In this document: positions 1-8,095 of the stretch, piece after piece
Position numbering within the stretch: the first letter of the stretch is position 1
Layout of the letters: the number at the start of each line of letters is the position of its first letter
Notes under the pieces: model-generated
The model's database searches: none
What the model was told of the DNA's origin: nothing
The model's input: only the letters and a program-made list of their open reading frames with translations
Position numbers and translations under genes: made by a program
DNA from: Murimonas intestini
Lineage (GTDB): Bacteria > Bacillota > Clostridia > Lachnospirales > Lachnospiraceae
NCBI RefSeq assembly: GCF_024622195.1
Contig: NZ_JANKBI010000011.1
Span: 124,001-188,000, forward strand
Direction: 5' to 3'
DNA: 64,000 nt

Positions 1-715
1 CAGTCGTTGGCACAGACTTCAGATAGGCGATGCTGATCATCCCTGCCAGGGCGCACAGGGAACCTGTCAGCATGAAACAGATGATCTTTATCCTGTCCGT
101 ATTGATCCCGGCCAGCCTGGCAGCCTTCTGGTTCCCGCCTGTGGCGTAGATATCAAAGCCCAGCTTTGTCTTGCTCATCACTATATGTGCTATCACGTAC
201 AATATCAGCATGATAATGACCTGTACAGGAATAACTCCCACGGATGCTCCAAGTCCAAATACCCAGCTGTTCATAGCTTTATCCGGGAAGACGCTGATAC
301 TCTGACCGTTTGAGATAGCATAGGCGATGCTTCTGAATATCTGCATGGTCCCCAAGGTCACGATGAATGCAGGCATCTTTGCCTTTGCCACCAGAGTACC
401 ATTGACAAGTCCAATAGCCGCGCCTGCCAGAAGCATCACAATAAATACAAGAGTAGGGTTAACCTCGTTTTTAAACAGGAGCGCACCCAGCATAGCTGCT
501 GCCCCGAATATGGAGCCCACTGACAAGTCCATCTCAGCTGCGATGATCAGGAAAGACATCCCGATAGCCATGACCCCTATTTCTACAGTCTGCCTCACTA
601 TATTCACCAGATTGACCGGCTTTAAGAATACAGGGGACACAATAGAAAGGATTATGACAATAACACCCAGCACGATCAGGACACCCAGCTCCCGAAACCG
701 CTTTATCCTCATCAT
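1..715 (-). CDS. rbsC: Ribose-type ABC transporter permease, partial (RbsC-like)
   Basis: The gene runs off the left edge of the window, so only the N-terminal 238 or so residues are visible. The protein starts MMRIKRF and is strongly hydrophobic, with repeated membrane segments. It carries the family signature around AAEMDLSVGSIFG and later KMPAFIVTLGTMQI, which are typical of RbsC/XylH/YtfT permeases. It would form the membrane channel of a sugar importer together with an ATPase that must lie beyond the window. It starts 16 nt after the stop of the RbsB-like binding protein, so the two are surely co-transcribed. Either of two adjacent ATG codons (715 or 712) could be the start. Confidence 0.93.
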   Translation of the reverse strand, partial: MMRIKRFRELGVLIVLGVIVIILSIVSPVFLKPVNLVNIVRQTVEIGVMAIGMSFLIIAAEMDLSVGSIFGAAAMLGALLFKNEVNPTLVFIVMLLAGAAIGLVNGTLVAKAKMPAFIVTLGTMQIFRSIAYAISNGQSISVFPDKAMNSWVFGLGASVGVIPVQVIIMLILYVIAHIVMSKTKLGFDIYATGGNQKAARLAGINTDRIKIICFMLTGSLCALAGMISIAYLKSVPTT

Positions 716-731
716 TTACCTCTCCCCACCG

Positions 732-1673
732 TTATTCCGGAGTAGCGTCTGCTACATTATCCTGCGTAACAAGCTGTGCCCCTGTATTGATATCAATAAA
801 CGCTGCATCATGGGCCAGGTTCATATACAGCTCAGCTACCGCATAATATCCCTGCAGATACGGATTCTGACCTACAGTAAGCTGCATGGAGCCATTGGAG
901 ATATGCTTTAATGTACCCTCTGTCAGGTCAAATCCGGCGCCCTTTACCTCACCTTCCAGCTTATAGGCTTCTACAAAGGTACCGATTGCTTCGCTGAACA
1001 CATCCACGCCCAGTATGGCGTTCACGTCCGGATGTGCCAGATATGCGTTTTCTATGACACCATAAGCATTTGTCAGGTCTGTACCAATATCAATGATGTC
1101 AATGAACTCAATGTCGGGATATTCTTCCTGCGCCTTTTTGATTCCGTTGGCTCTGGCTATGAGCGCCGTGTCAGAAGGGCCGCAGCTGGCGATGATATAC
1201 TTTCCTTTTCCTTCCATTACTTCGCCAAACATATATTTCCCCATCTGATATCCGGCATCCTCATACTCCTGACCGATAAATGCCTTTGTTCCGCAGTCTT
1301 CTGCATCCATATTGAAGCCTACCATAGGGATACCTGCATCCGATGCTTTCTGGATGACGGAATTAAATCCTGAAGGATCCCAGGTCACTGTGGCGATCCC
1401 ATCATAGTCAGCTGTGATACATGATTCTATCAGGCTTACCTGCTCTGACAGGTTGCTGGCTGTGGTCGGTGAGGTGACATCCACCGTGATGCCAAAATCC
1501 TTGCCTGCATCCCTTGCCCCATCTGCCAGCTTTGTGTAGAATGAGCTGTTCATGGCATGAAGGACTACCGCTATCTTCATATCCTTAGCCTCTGTATCAG
1601 AAGCCTCTGCCACACCTGCCATTGAAAATGCCATAACCGCGCTTAATACAACCGCCATAAGTTTCTTCTTCAT
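732..1673 (-). CDS. rbsB: Ribose-type ABC transporter substrate-binding protein
   Basis: A 313-residue exported sugar-binding protein of the periplasmic-binding-protein type 1 family (RbsB-like). A signal peptide (MKKKLMAVVLSAVMAFSMAG) is followed by a mature start near ASDTEAKD. The body has the two Rossmann-like lobes: KIAVVLHAMNSSFY at the start of lobe 1, a DGIATVTWDPSGFN segment, and DVNAILGVDVFSEAIGTF in lobe 2. No lipobox cysteine is seen near the signal peptide, so membrane anchoring is not evident. It lies between rbsD and the permease gene. The 124-nt upstream gap holds a probable LacI-family operator, so this gene may be separately controlled. Confidence 0.93.
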   Translation of the reverse strand: MKKKLMAVVLSAVMAFSMAGVAEASDTEAKDMKIAVVLHAMNSSFYTKLADGARDAGKDFGITVDVTSPTTASNLSEQVSLIESCITADYDGIATVTWDPSGFNSVIQKASDAGIPMVGFNMDAEDCGTKAFIGQEYEDAGYQMGKYMFGEVMEGKGKYIIASCGPSDTALIARANGIKKAQEEYPDIEFIDIIDIGTDLTNAYGVIENAYLAHPDVNAILGVDVFSEAIGTFVEAYKLEGEVKGAGFDLTEGTLKHISNGSMQLTVGQNPYLQGYYAVAELYMNLAHDAAFIDINTGAQLVTQDNVADATPE

Positions 1674-1703
1674 ATTACATACCCTCTCTTTCGTCTTTGC
1701 CGC

Positions 1704-1747
1704 TTTTAACTAAAACCTTCTCCTGTTTAGTTAAACGTTTTCGTAAC
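1704..1747. promoter_or_regulatory. Probable LacI-family operator upstream of rbsB
   Basis: This contains TTTTAACTAAAAC, an 8-nt spacer, then GTTTAGTTAAACG followed by TTTTCGTAAC, giving an inverted repeat around AACTAAAC/GTTTAGTT. The segment AGTTAAACGTTTTCGTAA recurs, nearly identical, at 5725-5742 in front of the LacI gene. No good sigma-A promoter was found on the minus strand here, so an internal promoter or a roadblock site are both possible. Confidence 0.6.
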
Positions 1748-1797
1748 ATCCTAAAAAAAATTAACCCGCTGCTTCTGCCGTAAATCTGTGCTTTTCC

Positions 1798-2265
1798 TTA
1801 CTGTACCTCGCCTGCCCGCTCTTCATAATAATCCGGCACGATACAGCCTTCCTTCTGAAACCACTTATTCGCGTCTATCCCTGATGCCAGTACTATGTTC
1901 CCCCATGGTTCAAACCCTCCTGTCCGCACAATATATTTCGCCTGCGGCAGGTATTTTTCCATCAGCTCCCTGTGCGGAACTGTCTCTACCTGGCAGTGTA
2001 CTGACATGTCACATACCGCCTGATAATGCTTTGGATTATACATCTTCTGCTCTTCCGCCACTATTACTCTCTCATAGATCATCTCGTCCTCGATAAGCTC
2101 CAGAACCTGGCGGACTGTTGGCAGCTCTTCTGCTATAGCCAGGTCTATGCGCTTTGCCTGGTCGCTTACGGGAACTCCTGCGTCTCCTATGACGATCAGC
2201 TGTTCATGTCCCATATCTGCTATAGCCTTCATCAGCTCTTTGTTTAAAATACCCTTTCTTTTCAT
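1798..2265 (-). CDS. rbsD: RbsD/FucU-family sugar mutarotase (D-ribose pyranase)
   Basis: A 155-residue protein of the RbsD/FucU family, which interconverts pyranose and furanose forms so that the kinase receives the right anomer. It opens MKRKGILNKELMKAIADMGHEQ. The histidine of the MGHEQ segment is at residue 20, the position of the catalytic His in E. coli RbsD. The conserved GDAGVPV segment follows, and TGGFEPWGNIVLASG near the C-terminus corresponds to the E. coli SGECSPYANIILCAG region. It sits between ribokinase and the binding protein. The RBS AGAAGG lies upstream of the ATG. Confidence 0.9.
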   Translation of the reverse strand: MKRKGILNKELMKAIADMGHEQLIVIGDAGVPVSDQAKRIDLAIAEELPTVRQVLELIEDEMIYERVIVAEEQKMYNPKHYQAVCDMSVHCQVETVPHRELMEKYLPQAKYIVRTGGFEPWGNIVLASGIDANKWFQKEGCIVPDYYEERAGEVQ

Positions 2266-2291
2266 GCTGTACCTTCTCCTGTTTCCATTAA

Positions 2292-2326
2292 CTGTTTCTA
2301 TTATCTGTTTCTATTATCTGTTTTTA
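2292..2326. repeat. Short tandem repeat, 13-bp unit
   Basis: The unit CTGTTTCTATTAT occurs twice in tandem (2292-2304 and 2305-2317), followed by a partial third copy. It lies in the 131-nt gap between ribokinase and rbsD. No function can be assigned. Confidence 0.75.
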
Positions 2327-2396
2327 CAGTCATACTGCTCATTATTTTGATTGTCTGTTTTTGCGGCCATACCGTTTATTATTATGGCAGGGGTTT

Positions 2397-3326
2397 TTAC
2401 CCTATACTGTCCACTTCTTTTCTGTACGGTATGGACTGTATTACACCGTATTTTGTAACTGAAAGGCCCGCCGCTTTTACTGCCAGGGCAACAGCTTCTT
2501 TTGTATCTTTTCCTTCTGCCAGCGCCACACAGAAGCTTCCGCAGAAGGTATCTCCGGCGCCTGTGGTGTCCACTGCATTTACACGGATCCCATCTACTTT
2601 TGTCATCCCGGTTTTATCCACGATCAGGGCGCCATCCGCTCCCAGAGTCATAATTACACATCCCGCACCCATCTCCCATATCCGTGAGGCAGCCTCCTCA
2701 TCCGATATCTCAGATCTGGCATCAAGCCCAAGCATCAGCCTTGCTTCTGTCTGATTAGGGATCAGATAATCGCAGAGTCCTGGCAGTTTTTCCGGCATCT
2801 GTCTGTAAGGAGCCGGATTCAGCACGAACGGTATTCCAAGCTCCCTGCACTTTTCTGCTGTGTAAATAACAGTATCCATATTGATCTCCAGCTGCATCAG
2901 CACAAGTGAGCACTCTTTCAGAGCCGGCACCATACGGTCGATATCCCCGGCCGACAGCTCCTCATTAGCCGCAAGATCTATGACGATCTCATTTTCACCC
3001 TCCTCATTGACATAGATAAGCCCCACCCCCGTAGAGCGCCCTGTCTCAGACCTTACTATATAACTTCCTGTGATCCCCTCTTCCTTCATTAGATCCATGC
3101 ACATATCGCCGAAGCTGTCACATCCCACGCATCCGGCAAACAGGACATTGCCCCCCAGCCTTGCCGCTGCCACCGCCTGGTTAGACCCTTTTCCCCCATG
3201 CATCATCTCAAAATTCCTGCCCGGTACTGTCTCTCCGGCTGCCGGGAAATGGCCGCAGGCAATAGTCATCCCCACTGCATAACTGCCGATCACTGCCACA
3301 GGACGGCCGCACTTTACTTTTTCCAT
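2397..3326 (-). CDS. rbsK: Ribokinase, PfkB family
   Basis: A 309-residue PfkB-family sugar kinase, expected to phosphorylate ribose (or a similar pentose) at O5 after import. The substrate-binding motif GGKGSNQAVAAARLGG lies near residue 45. The second PfkB signature, DTTGAGDTFCGSF, is near the C-terminus and has the catalytic Asp and anion-hole GAGD intact. The RBS AAGGAGG precedes the ATG. The stop of the UroD-like gene is 18 nt upstream, so the two are in one operon. A second PfkB kinase (53686-54570) and a LacI-fused one (44273-46201) occur in the same window. Confidence 0.93.
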   Translation of the reverse strand: MEKVKCGRPVAVIGSYAVGMTIACGHFPAAGETVPGRNFEMMHGGKGSNQAVAAARLGGNVLFAGCVGCDSFGDMCMDLMKEEGITGSYIVRSETGRSTGVGLIYVNEEGENEIVIDLAANEELSAGDIDRMVPALKECSLVLMQLEINMDTVIYTAEKCRELGIPFVLNPAPYRQMPEKLPGLCDYLIPNQTEARLMLGLDARSEISDEEAASRIWEMGAGCVIMTLGADGALIVDKTGMTKVDGIRVNAVDTTGAGDTFCGSFCVALAEGKDTKEAVALAVKAAGLSVTKYGVIQSIPYRKEVDSIG

Positions 3327-3344
3327 CTTTTCATCCCTCCTTTA

Positions 3345-4592
3345 TCACGGTTCTTTTCCGTCCCTGTACCAGGAAGGTACTCCATACTTCAGTGCGGTGT
3401 CAAAGAGAGCCATTATCTTCTCCGGTGATATATCAGCCTGAATGTTATGGATCTGAGAAAATACGAATCCTCCCCCCGGAGCATATATTTTTATCATTTC
3501 CTTAACCTCATTGACGATATCATCAATACTGCCGTGAGTCATGGTTGTCTGTGTACTTAAAGCCCCGCCCCATATAGTCATCTTCCTGCCATATTCACGC
3601 TTTATCCTGACCGGATCCATATTTGCACATTCCTTCTGGATCGGGTTGAGGATATCGAACCCTGCTTCTATAAAATCTCCTATCAGCGGATAGACGCTTC
3701 CGCAGCAGTGAAGCGAGATATGCATATCCTTCTTCTTCCTTCGGATCGCCTCATTAATTCTGGCATGACGCGGCTTGAAGAATTTCCTGTAGATTTCAGG
3801 CGATACCAGAAGCCCCGTCTGTGAACCAAAATCATCATTATTCTGGACTACCTGGACATAATCCCCGACCGCGTCCAGATACCGCTCCATCATGGTGATA
3901 TAAGCATCTGTCATCTTGTCCAGATAATACTCAACAAGCTCCGGCTCCTCATAAAATTGTATCAGATAATTTTCGTATCCCCAATCCTTTGTACCCTTCT
4001 CAAACAAACTGAAGCTGGTCGCCCCTGATATGGCAAAATCCGTATTTTCATAGATATCCTTTGCCTTTATCCTCTGAAACTCCATCTCTTCATCTGTAAT
4101 CTCAGGCAATGACAGATTCCTGTCAATATCCGCCTCACTCTCCGCATTTTCCAGAGGATGATACATCTCATCAAAATACAGACCGTCTTTAGGCCTCTTT
4201 GCCAGCAGATGCCCCTGGCTGTCATAGACTCCCAGTGAGCCATCCTCCAGCTGCACCGGCTCAAAGCTTTTGGCCAGCAGGCAGCTTCCGCCGCCTCTTG
4301 GCAGCTCCCCCAGTTTATACTCATCTATGGGAATCCCTATAGATGGCACAAGCCTTGGAAGAATAACCACATCACAGCCGATCCGCCGCAGTATCTCATG
4401 ATCCGGCTGTGCCAGAAGCTGCTTCACGTCAAACAGCACTGTCTCGCCCGGAACGCCCAGATATTTCTTCAATGCCTTGTATGCGATGGCATTGATACCT
4501 GTAGACCGTGAGGATCCCAAGTCAATCGGCACCCTGTCTGTCTCCTCATGGGCCAGCGCCATCAGCACCCTCTCCCTTGATGTTAAACCCAT
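3345..4592 (-). CDS. Uroporphyrinogen decarboxylase (UROD/MtaA)-fold protein
   Basis: A 415-residue protein of the UroD superfamily. It starts MGLTSRERVLMALAHEETDRVPID, the usual N-terminus of the methyltransferase-like branch (MtaA/CmuA relatives) rather than true haem HemE. Its C-terminal part has HISLHCCGSVYPLIGDF and DILNPIQKECANMDP, the conserved HxCG region that binds zinc or substrate in MtaA-type enzymes. It is encoded inside a ribose-type operon between the LacI regulator and ribokinase. Its substrate is unknown; a sugar-modifying or methyl-transfer role is possible but unproven. The RBS GGAGAGG precedes the ATG. Confidence 0.8.
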   Translation of the reverse strand: MGLTSRERVLMALAHEETDRVPIDLGSSRSTGINAIAYKALKKYLGVPGETVLFDVKQLLAQPDHEILRRIGCDVVILPRLVPSIGIPIDEYKLGELPRGGGSCLLAKSFEPVQLEDGSLGVYDSQGHLLAKRPKDGLYFDEMYHPLENAESEADIDRNLSLPEITDEEMEFQRIKAKDIYENTDFAISGATSFSLFEKGTKDWGYENYLIQFYEEPELVEYYLDKMTDAYITMMERYLDAVGDYVQVVQNNDDFGSQTGLLVSPEIYRKFFKPRHARINEAIRRKKKDMHISLHCCGSVYPLIGDFIEAGFDILNPIQKECANMDPVRIKREYGRKMTIWGGALSTQTTMTHGSIDDIVNEVKEMIKIYAPGGGFVFSQIHNIQADISPEKIMALFDTALKYGVPSWYRDGKEP

Positions 4593-4636
4593 ACATTACC
4601 TCTCCTTCTCCTGCATCCTGTCCGCAGCATGGCACC

Positions 4637-5668
4637 CTACAGCGTCATATCTGTGATGTCCCTGATGCTGCTTCCTTCTTTTATGACTGGTTCAAATATA
4701 ACCTTCTTCTCCCCTGCCTCCTTTCCTTTTATAAGTTTTAAAAGATTTTCTGCCGATACCTTCCCCATATCGTATCCATGCAGCTCTATGGTATAAAGAG
4801 CCGGCTGGTATAACTCCGCCAGCATCGTACCATCAAAACCAATTACTGATATATCATCCGGAACAGATTTCCCGGAATCACGTATAGCCTTGCACGCCCC
4901 AACTGCCATCTGGTCATTAGAGGCTATCACAGCTGTGAATTCCTGCTCAGAAATAAGCTTTTTAATGCTTTTATACCCGGAAGTCATCTGATAATCCCCG
5001 GCGCATACAAGTGCTTTTTCGTATTTAATACCTGCCTCTTTCAGCCCCTGTTTATATCCCTCCAGCCTGAGCACTGCATTTGCTGCATTGGCCGGACCTG
5101 TAATAAAGGCGATCCTTCTGTGTCCATACTCATACAGTCTTCGCACTGCCATGCACATGGCTTTTTTATTGTCAAACAATACACCGGGTATCTGTTCCAG
5201 GTCGTCCCCATAGCGCTCTACAGTCACGATAGGAAATCCGCCCTCTGAGAGCTTTACAATATAGTCATTATTCTCTGAACAGTTTCCTGTCGTGATCATA
5301 ATGCCGTCAACCATCCCCTGTGTCAGGCTTTCCAGGAACTCATTCTCCTTTTTCGCCTTCCCGTCTGTGTTGCACAAAATAAGTTTATATCCTTTTTTGC
5401 CCAGGTAATCCTCGGCTCCTTTAAAGAACTCCTGGAAAAAGTAATTATATATATCCGGAAGGATCACTCCTATAATATTTGTCTCTTTCGTCACAAGTGA
5501 TCTCGCCGCAGGATTTGGACGGTAATGCGCCCTCTCCACAGCCTCCATCACCCTTTTCTCTGTTTCAGGAGTACAGCATCCCGGTTTTTTATTTAATATT
5601 CTGGAAACAGTCGTTATAGATACCCCACACTCTTTTGCTATATCTTTAATCGTCACACGCTTTGTCAT
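4637..5668 (-). CDS. LacI-family transcriptional regulator
   Basis: A 343-residue LacI/GalR-type repressor. The N-terminal helix-turn-helix reads TIKDIAKECGVSITTVSRIL, and the hinge and sugar-binding core follow (NIIGVILPDIYNYFFQEF, then VIASNDQMAVGACKAI and DISVIGFDGTMLAELYQP). An upstream in-frame codon at 5698 exists, but MTKRVTIKDIA at 5668 fits the family start. It is the first gene of the ribose operon (44 nt before the UroD-like gene). It is preceded by a strong promoter whose start region holds a large palindrome, consistent with autoregulation and operon control. Confidence 0.92.
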   Translation of the reverse strand: MTKRVTIKDIAKECGVSITTVSRILNKKPGCCTPETEKRVMEAVERAHYRPNPAARSLVTKETNIIGVILPDIYNYFFQEFFKGAEDYLGKKGYKLILCNTDGKAKKENEFLESLTQGMVDGIMITTGNCSENNDYIVKLSEGGFPIVTVERYGDDLEQIPGVLFDNKKAMCMAVRRLYEYGHRRIAFITGPANAANAVLRLEGYKQGLKEAGIKYEKALVCAGDYQMTSGYKSIKKLISEQEFTAVIASNDQMAVGACKAIRDSGKSVPDDISVIGFDGTMLAELYQPALYTIELHGYDMGKVSAENLLKLIKGKEAGEKKVIFEPVIKEGSSIRDITDMTL

Positions 5669-5710
5669 TCTCTTTCCCCCTTGATGCCCAGGCTGCACTG
5701 CCCTTGCTGA

Positions 5711-5745
5711 GTTAGTTAAACCTTTTACGAAAACGTTAAACTAAC
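5711..5745. promoter_or_regulatory. Palindromic LacI-type operator before the ribose operon
   Basis: The arms GTTAGTTAAAC (5711-5721) and GTTAAACTAAC (5735-5745) form a 10/11 inverted repeat around a TTTTACGAAAAC core. It lies just downstream of the predicted transcription start and shares its ACGTTTTCGTAA half with the site upstream of rbsB, so both are likely bound by the same LacI-family protein. Confidence 0.7.
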
Positions 5746-5756
5746 TTTATAATTTG

Positions 5757-5785
5757 AGTATAGGCCCGGACTGATGATTTGTCAA
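5757..5785 (-). promoter_or_regulatory. Sigma-A promoter of the LacI/ribose operon
   Basis: On the minus strand a consensus TTGACA (5785-5780) and TATACT (5762-5757) are separated by exactly 17 bp. The operator palindrome begins about 12 bp further downstream. The rest of the 345-nt gap up to 6013 shows no other convincing element. Confidence 0.75.
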
Positions 5786-6013
5786 TCTCTATTGTGCATT
5801 TTGCCATAATACACAATATTTCACCTTCTTTTTTAGTTATTTATTCCTACACAAGTTATTGTACTTAACAAAATTTTTATCTGCCTTTGATGTGGCTGTT
5901 ACAACCGGCTGTTATGATAAACCTGCGCAACGATCCAACAGGCCTGCAGATATACTGCACCGGCCGTAAAAAATGATCCAAGAGTGAAAAATCACAAAAG
6001 AAGGAGAAAAACT

Positions 6014-6991
6014 ATGTTTAACCTGAGAAAAAAAGCAGCGATCTTATCAATGACAGCAGTACTGGCAGCCACTGCTGCCTCTTCTCTCACAGCCCAGGCT
6101 TCTGATGCAGCACAGGGGGATACCTACCAGCTTTCCATCGTGTATAACAATGATATCCATGGACGTGTGGACCGGCTGCCACAGTTCAAAACCCTTATCG
6201 ACCAGGCAAGAGAGGAATGTGACAACCTTCTGGTATTAAACGGAGGAGATATCTTTCTCCGGGGTGAATTCCAGGAGCAGCAGGGAATCCCTGAGATGGA
6301 ACTGTTAAACGCCATGGGTTATGATGCCTGGGTATTAGGAAACAACGATTTCCGCGTACCTCCCAAGGGCGGGAGCATCGTACAGGGCAATGAACAGCTC
6401 CAGAACCTGATCGGACTCGCTGAGTTTCCAACTCTCTGTGCCAATGTAACCATGAATAACACAGGAGAATATATCGACAACGCAGACCCTTATACAATTA
6501 AAGAAGTCGGGGGATTAAAAGTGGGGATTATTGGAGTCACTTCCCTAAAGCCTCAGGACAGAGACTGGAAAGAGGTTTCTGACAAAACCTTTGAAAGCGG
6601 CGAGATCACGGTTGGTAAGATTATTGAAGAGGTGAAGCCGCAGACAGACATCAATATAGTACTTTCCCATACCGGTCTGGCAGTAGACACAAAAATAGCA
6701 AATGTAGAGGGTATAAGTGCGGTGATAGGCGCAGATGACCATTATATTATTACAAGCCCTGTCTATTATCCGGGAGATGAAGGCTTCAAGAGTACTCCAA
6801 TTCTACAGGGAGGAGGAGAACAGGATCAGTATCTCGGCCGTCTGGACCTGACCTACATTTATGACGAGGGGACGTGGACACTGGACGATTTTAATGGATA
6901 CCTTTACGATTTAGAAGGAGTAGAAGGGAACAGCGAAATACAAAACCTTATTGATACATATCGTGCTGAGGCATCTGAGGATGCTGCCTGA
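6014..6991 (+). CDS. Secreted 5'-nucleotidase-like metallophosphoesterase, degenerate motifs
   Basis: A 325-residue exported protein. The signal peptide MFNLRKKAAILSMTAVLAAT ends near AQASDA. The start at 6014 is chosen because AAGGAG lies 7 nt upstream, rather than the GTG at 5984. The body resembles the catalytic domain of bacterial 5'-nucleotidases (UshA/YfkN type): YNNDIHGR, LVLNGGDIF and VLGNNDF. In the family the third motif is GNHD/E, but here the histidine is Asn, and the late GGHTH motif is replaced by GADDHY. The C-terminal substrate-binding domain is absent. It may bind ligand without catalysis, or be a divergent enzyme. Confidence 0.75.
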   Translation: MFNLRKKAAILSMTAVLAATAASSLTAQASDAAQGDTYQLSIVYNNDIHGRVDRLPQFKTLIDQAREECDNLLVLNGGDIFLRGEFQEQQGIPEMELLNAMGYDAWVLGNNDFRVPPKGGSIVQGNEQLQNLIGLAEFPTLCANVTMNNTGEYIDNADPYTIKEVGGLKVGIIGVTSLKPQDRDWKEVSDKTFESGEITVGKIIEEVKPQTDINIVLSHTGLAVDTKIANVEGISAVIGADDHYIITSPVYYPGDEGFKSTPILQGGGEQDQYLGRLDLTYIYDEGTWTLDDFNGYLYDLEGVEGNSEIQNLIDTYRAEASEDAA

Positions 6992-7053
6992 CTAAAAAAC
7001 AAAATATACACCTTGTCGGCTTTTAACCTGCCCTGCGCCAGGGCATACAAAAA

Positions 7054-7124
7054 AGCGGGTGATGGGAATCGAACCCACGTATCCAGCTTGGAAGGCTGGT
7101 GTTCTACCATTGAACTACACCCGC
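7054..7124 (-). tRNA. tRNA-Gly (anticodon UCC)
   Basis: The minus strand folds as a 71-nt cloverleaf. The acceptor stem is GCGGGTG/CACCCGC with discriminator U. The D-arm contains GTTCAATGGTAGAAC, the anticodon stem CCAGC/GCTGG encloses loop CTTCCAA with anticodon TCC, and the T-arm has GGTTCGATTCC. CCA is not encoded. It lies alone between two protein genes. Confidence 0.95.
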
Positions 7125-7239
7125 ATTTTCTAACTCTGATAGTATATCACTTTGTTTCAAAAAAAGCAAGGATTTTTTGTTAAAATATCCTGACAATATA
7201 TACCTTGCTTTTTTACGCCATTAATTTAAAAATAAATTT

Positions 7240-7605
7240 TTACATTTGTTCTGCCAATTTCATTTTTTCATATCCCATACTAACTAACATTTCATCTAAT
7301 TTTTCAAACAGAACAGTTCTTGCAAGAGGTATAAGCTTCTGTTCTGCAATCATGTTATAATCATCGGGTATCTGATCCAATTCAAAGATAGTATCAGCAT
7401 CAAATTCAATCTTTAAATCATCATTTTTTGCCCCTACACTTAATTCTATATTCAACAGCACACTTTTATTATCCTCTTCACCAGGCGTCTTTAATTTGGC
7501 CCGGCATTCTACGCTTACTTCTAATCGCTTTAAAGGTCTTCTGGATACAATAATATTAGCACTGATTATCTTTAGTTTTATTATTTTCGCATTAATTTCC
7601 GACAT
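7240..7605 (-). CDS. SecB-like chaperone of a putative toxin-antitoxin-chaperone locus
   Basis: A small protein of 121 residues from the ATG at 7605, which has AAGGAG about 11 nt upstream; a GTG at 7614 is also possible. It reads as a set of beta strands (LEVSVECRAKLKT, LLNIELSVG, LKIEFDADTIFEL) followed by an amphipathic C-terminal helix. This matches the topology of SecB, including the IFxIxxI segment and the helix that follows it. SecB-like proteins encoded next to toxin-antitoxin pairs act as antitoxin-protecting chaperones (TAC systems). It overlaps the 3' end of the HicB-like gene, so the two are translationally coupled. The assignment is by pattern only, and similarity is low. Confidence 0.55.
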   Translation of the reverse strand: MSEINAKIIKLKIISANIIVSRRPLKRLEVSVECRAKLKTPGEEDNKSVLLNIELSVGAKNDDLKIEFDADTIFELDQIPDDYNMIAEQKLIPLARTVLFEKLDEMLVSMGYEKMKLAEQM

Positions 7606-8074
7606 ATGACACACTCTCCTTTTTAGTCACAATAGAACCCACCTGACAAAATACTTTAAATGATTCGTCCGCCCCATTTTCCCAGTCTGTTTGCCTTGTA
7701 CCATATGGAATATAAATAATTGTTTCTTTACTGCCTTTATTTTCTTCAAAAGATTTATCTATCGCCTTAACAACATACTGATTTAAAGTTATTTTTTGCT
7801 TTGCTGCTGCTAAAGCAGCCTTTTTGTGAAGTTCCGGTGGTATTCTTACATTAAAGGTTCCCTTAAATTCTTTATCTGGATTTTTTCCTATTTTCTCACA
7901 TAATTCTAAATAATTATCTATACATTGTGAAAAAGTGTTTTTCAATTCATCAACAGAATTTCCATGAAAATTTAAGGAATCTGTAATGCCAAATACATCA
8001 CCAACAAAAATATCATCTTCTGCATCATATTCTATAGTTGCATGATATCCCTTATATTCTAACATTGAGCTCAT
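7592..8074 (-). CDS. hicB: HicB-family antitoxin with C-terminal ribbon-helix-helix
   Basis: A 160-residue protein from the ATG at 8074, which has GGCAGGTG upstream (a TTG at 8089 is less likely). Residues 1-60 form the HicB partial-RNase-H fold (MLEYKGYHATIEYDAEDDIFVG, then GNSVDELKNTFSQCIDNYLE). A ribbon-helix-helix segment follows (GTFNVRIPPELHKKAALAAA, then LNQYVVKAI) and would bind operator DNA. The roughly 45 residues after that contain no recognised domain and could be the region recognised by a chaperone, as in TAC antitoxins; that is inference. It lies directly downstream of a HicA remnant and overlaps the SecB-like gene. Confidence 0.85.
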   Translation of the reverse strand: MSSMLEYKGYHATIEYDAEDDIFVGDVFGITDSLNFHGNSVDELKNTFSQCIDNYLELCEKIGKNPDKEFKGTFNVRIPPELHKKAALAAAKQKITLNQYVVKAIDKSFEENKGSKETIIYIPYGTRQTDWENGADESFKVFCQVGSIVTKKESVSYVGN

Positions 8075-8095
8075 ATAATCACCTGCCAATATTTT

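Noticed and set aside
327..911. Plus-strand frame of 194 codons
   Set aside because: It is antisense to the RbsC/RbsB-type genes, shows no family resemblance and has no RBS; it is a shadow of the minus-strand coding bias.
7029..7045. Hairpin TGCCCT/AGGGCA after the tRNA-Gly gene as terminator
   Set aside because: A 6-bp stem without a following T-run on either strand; support is too weak.
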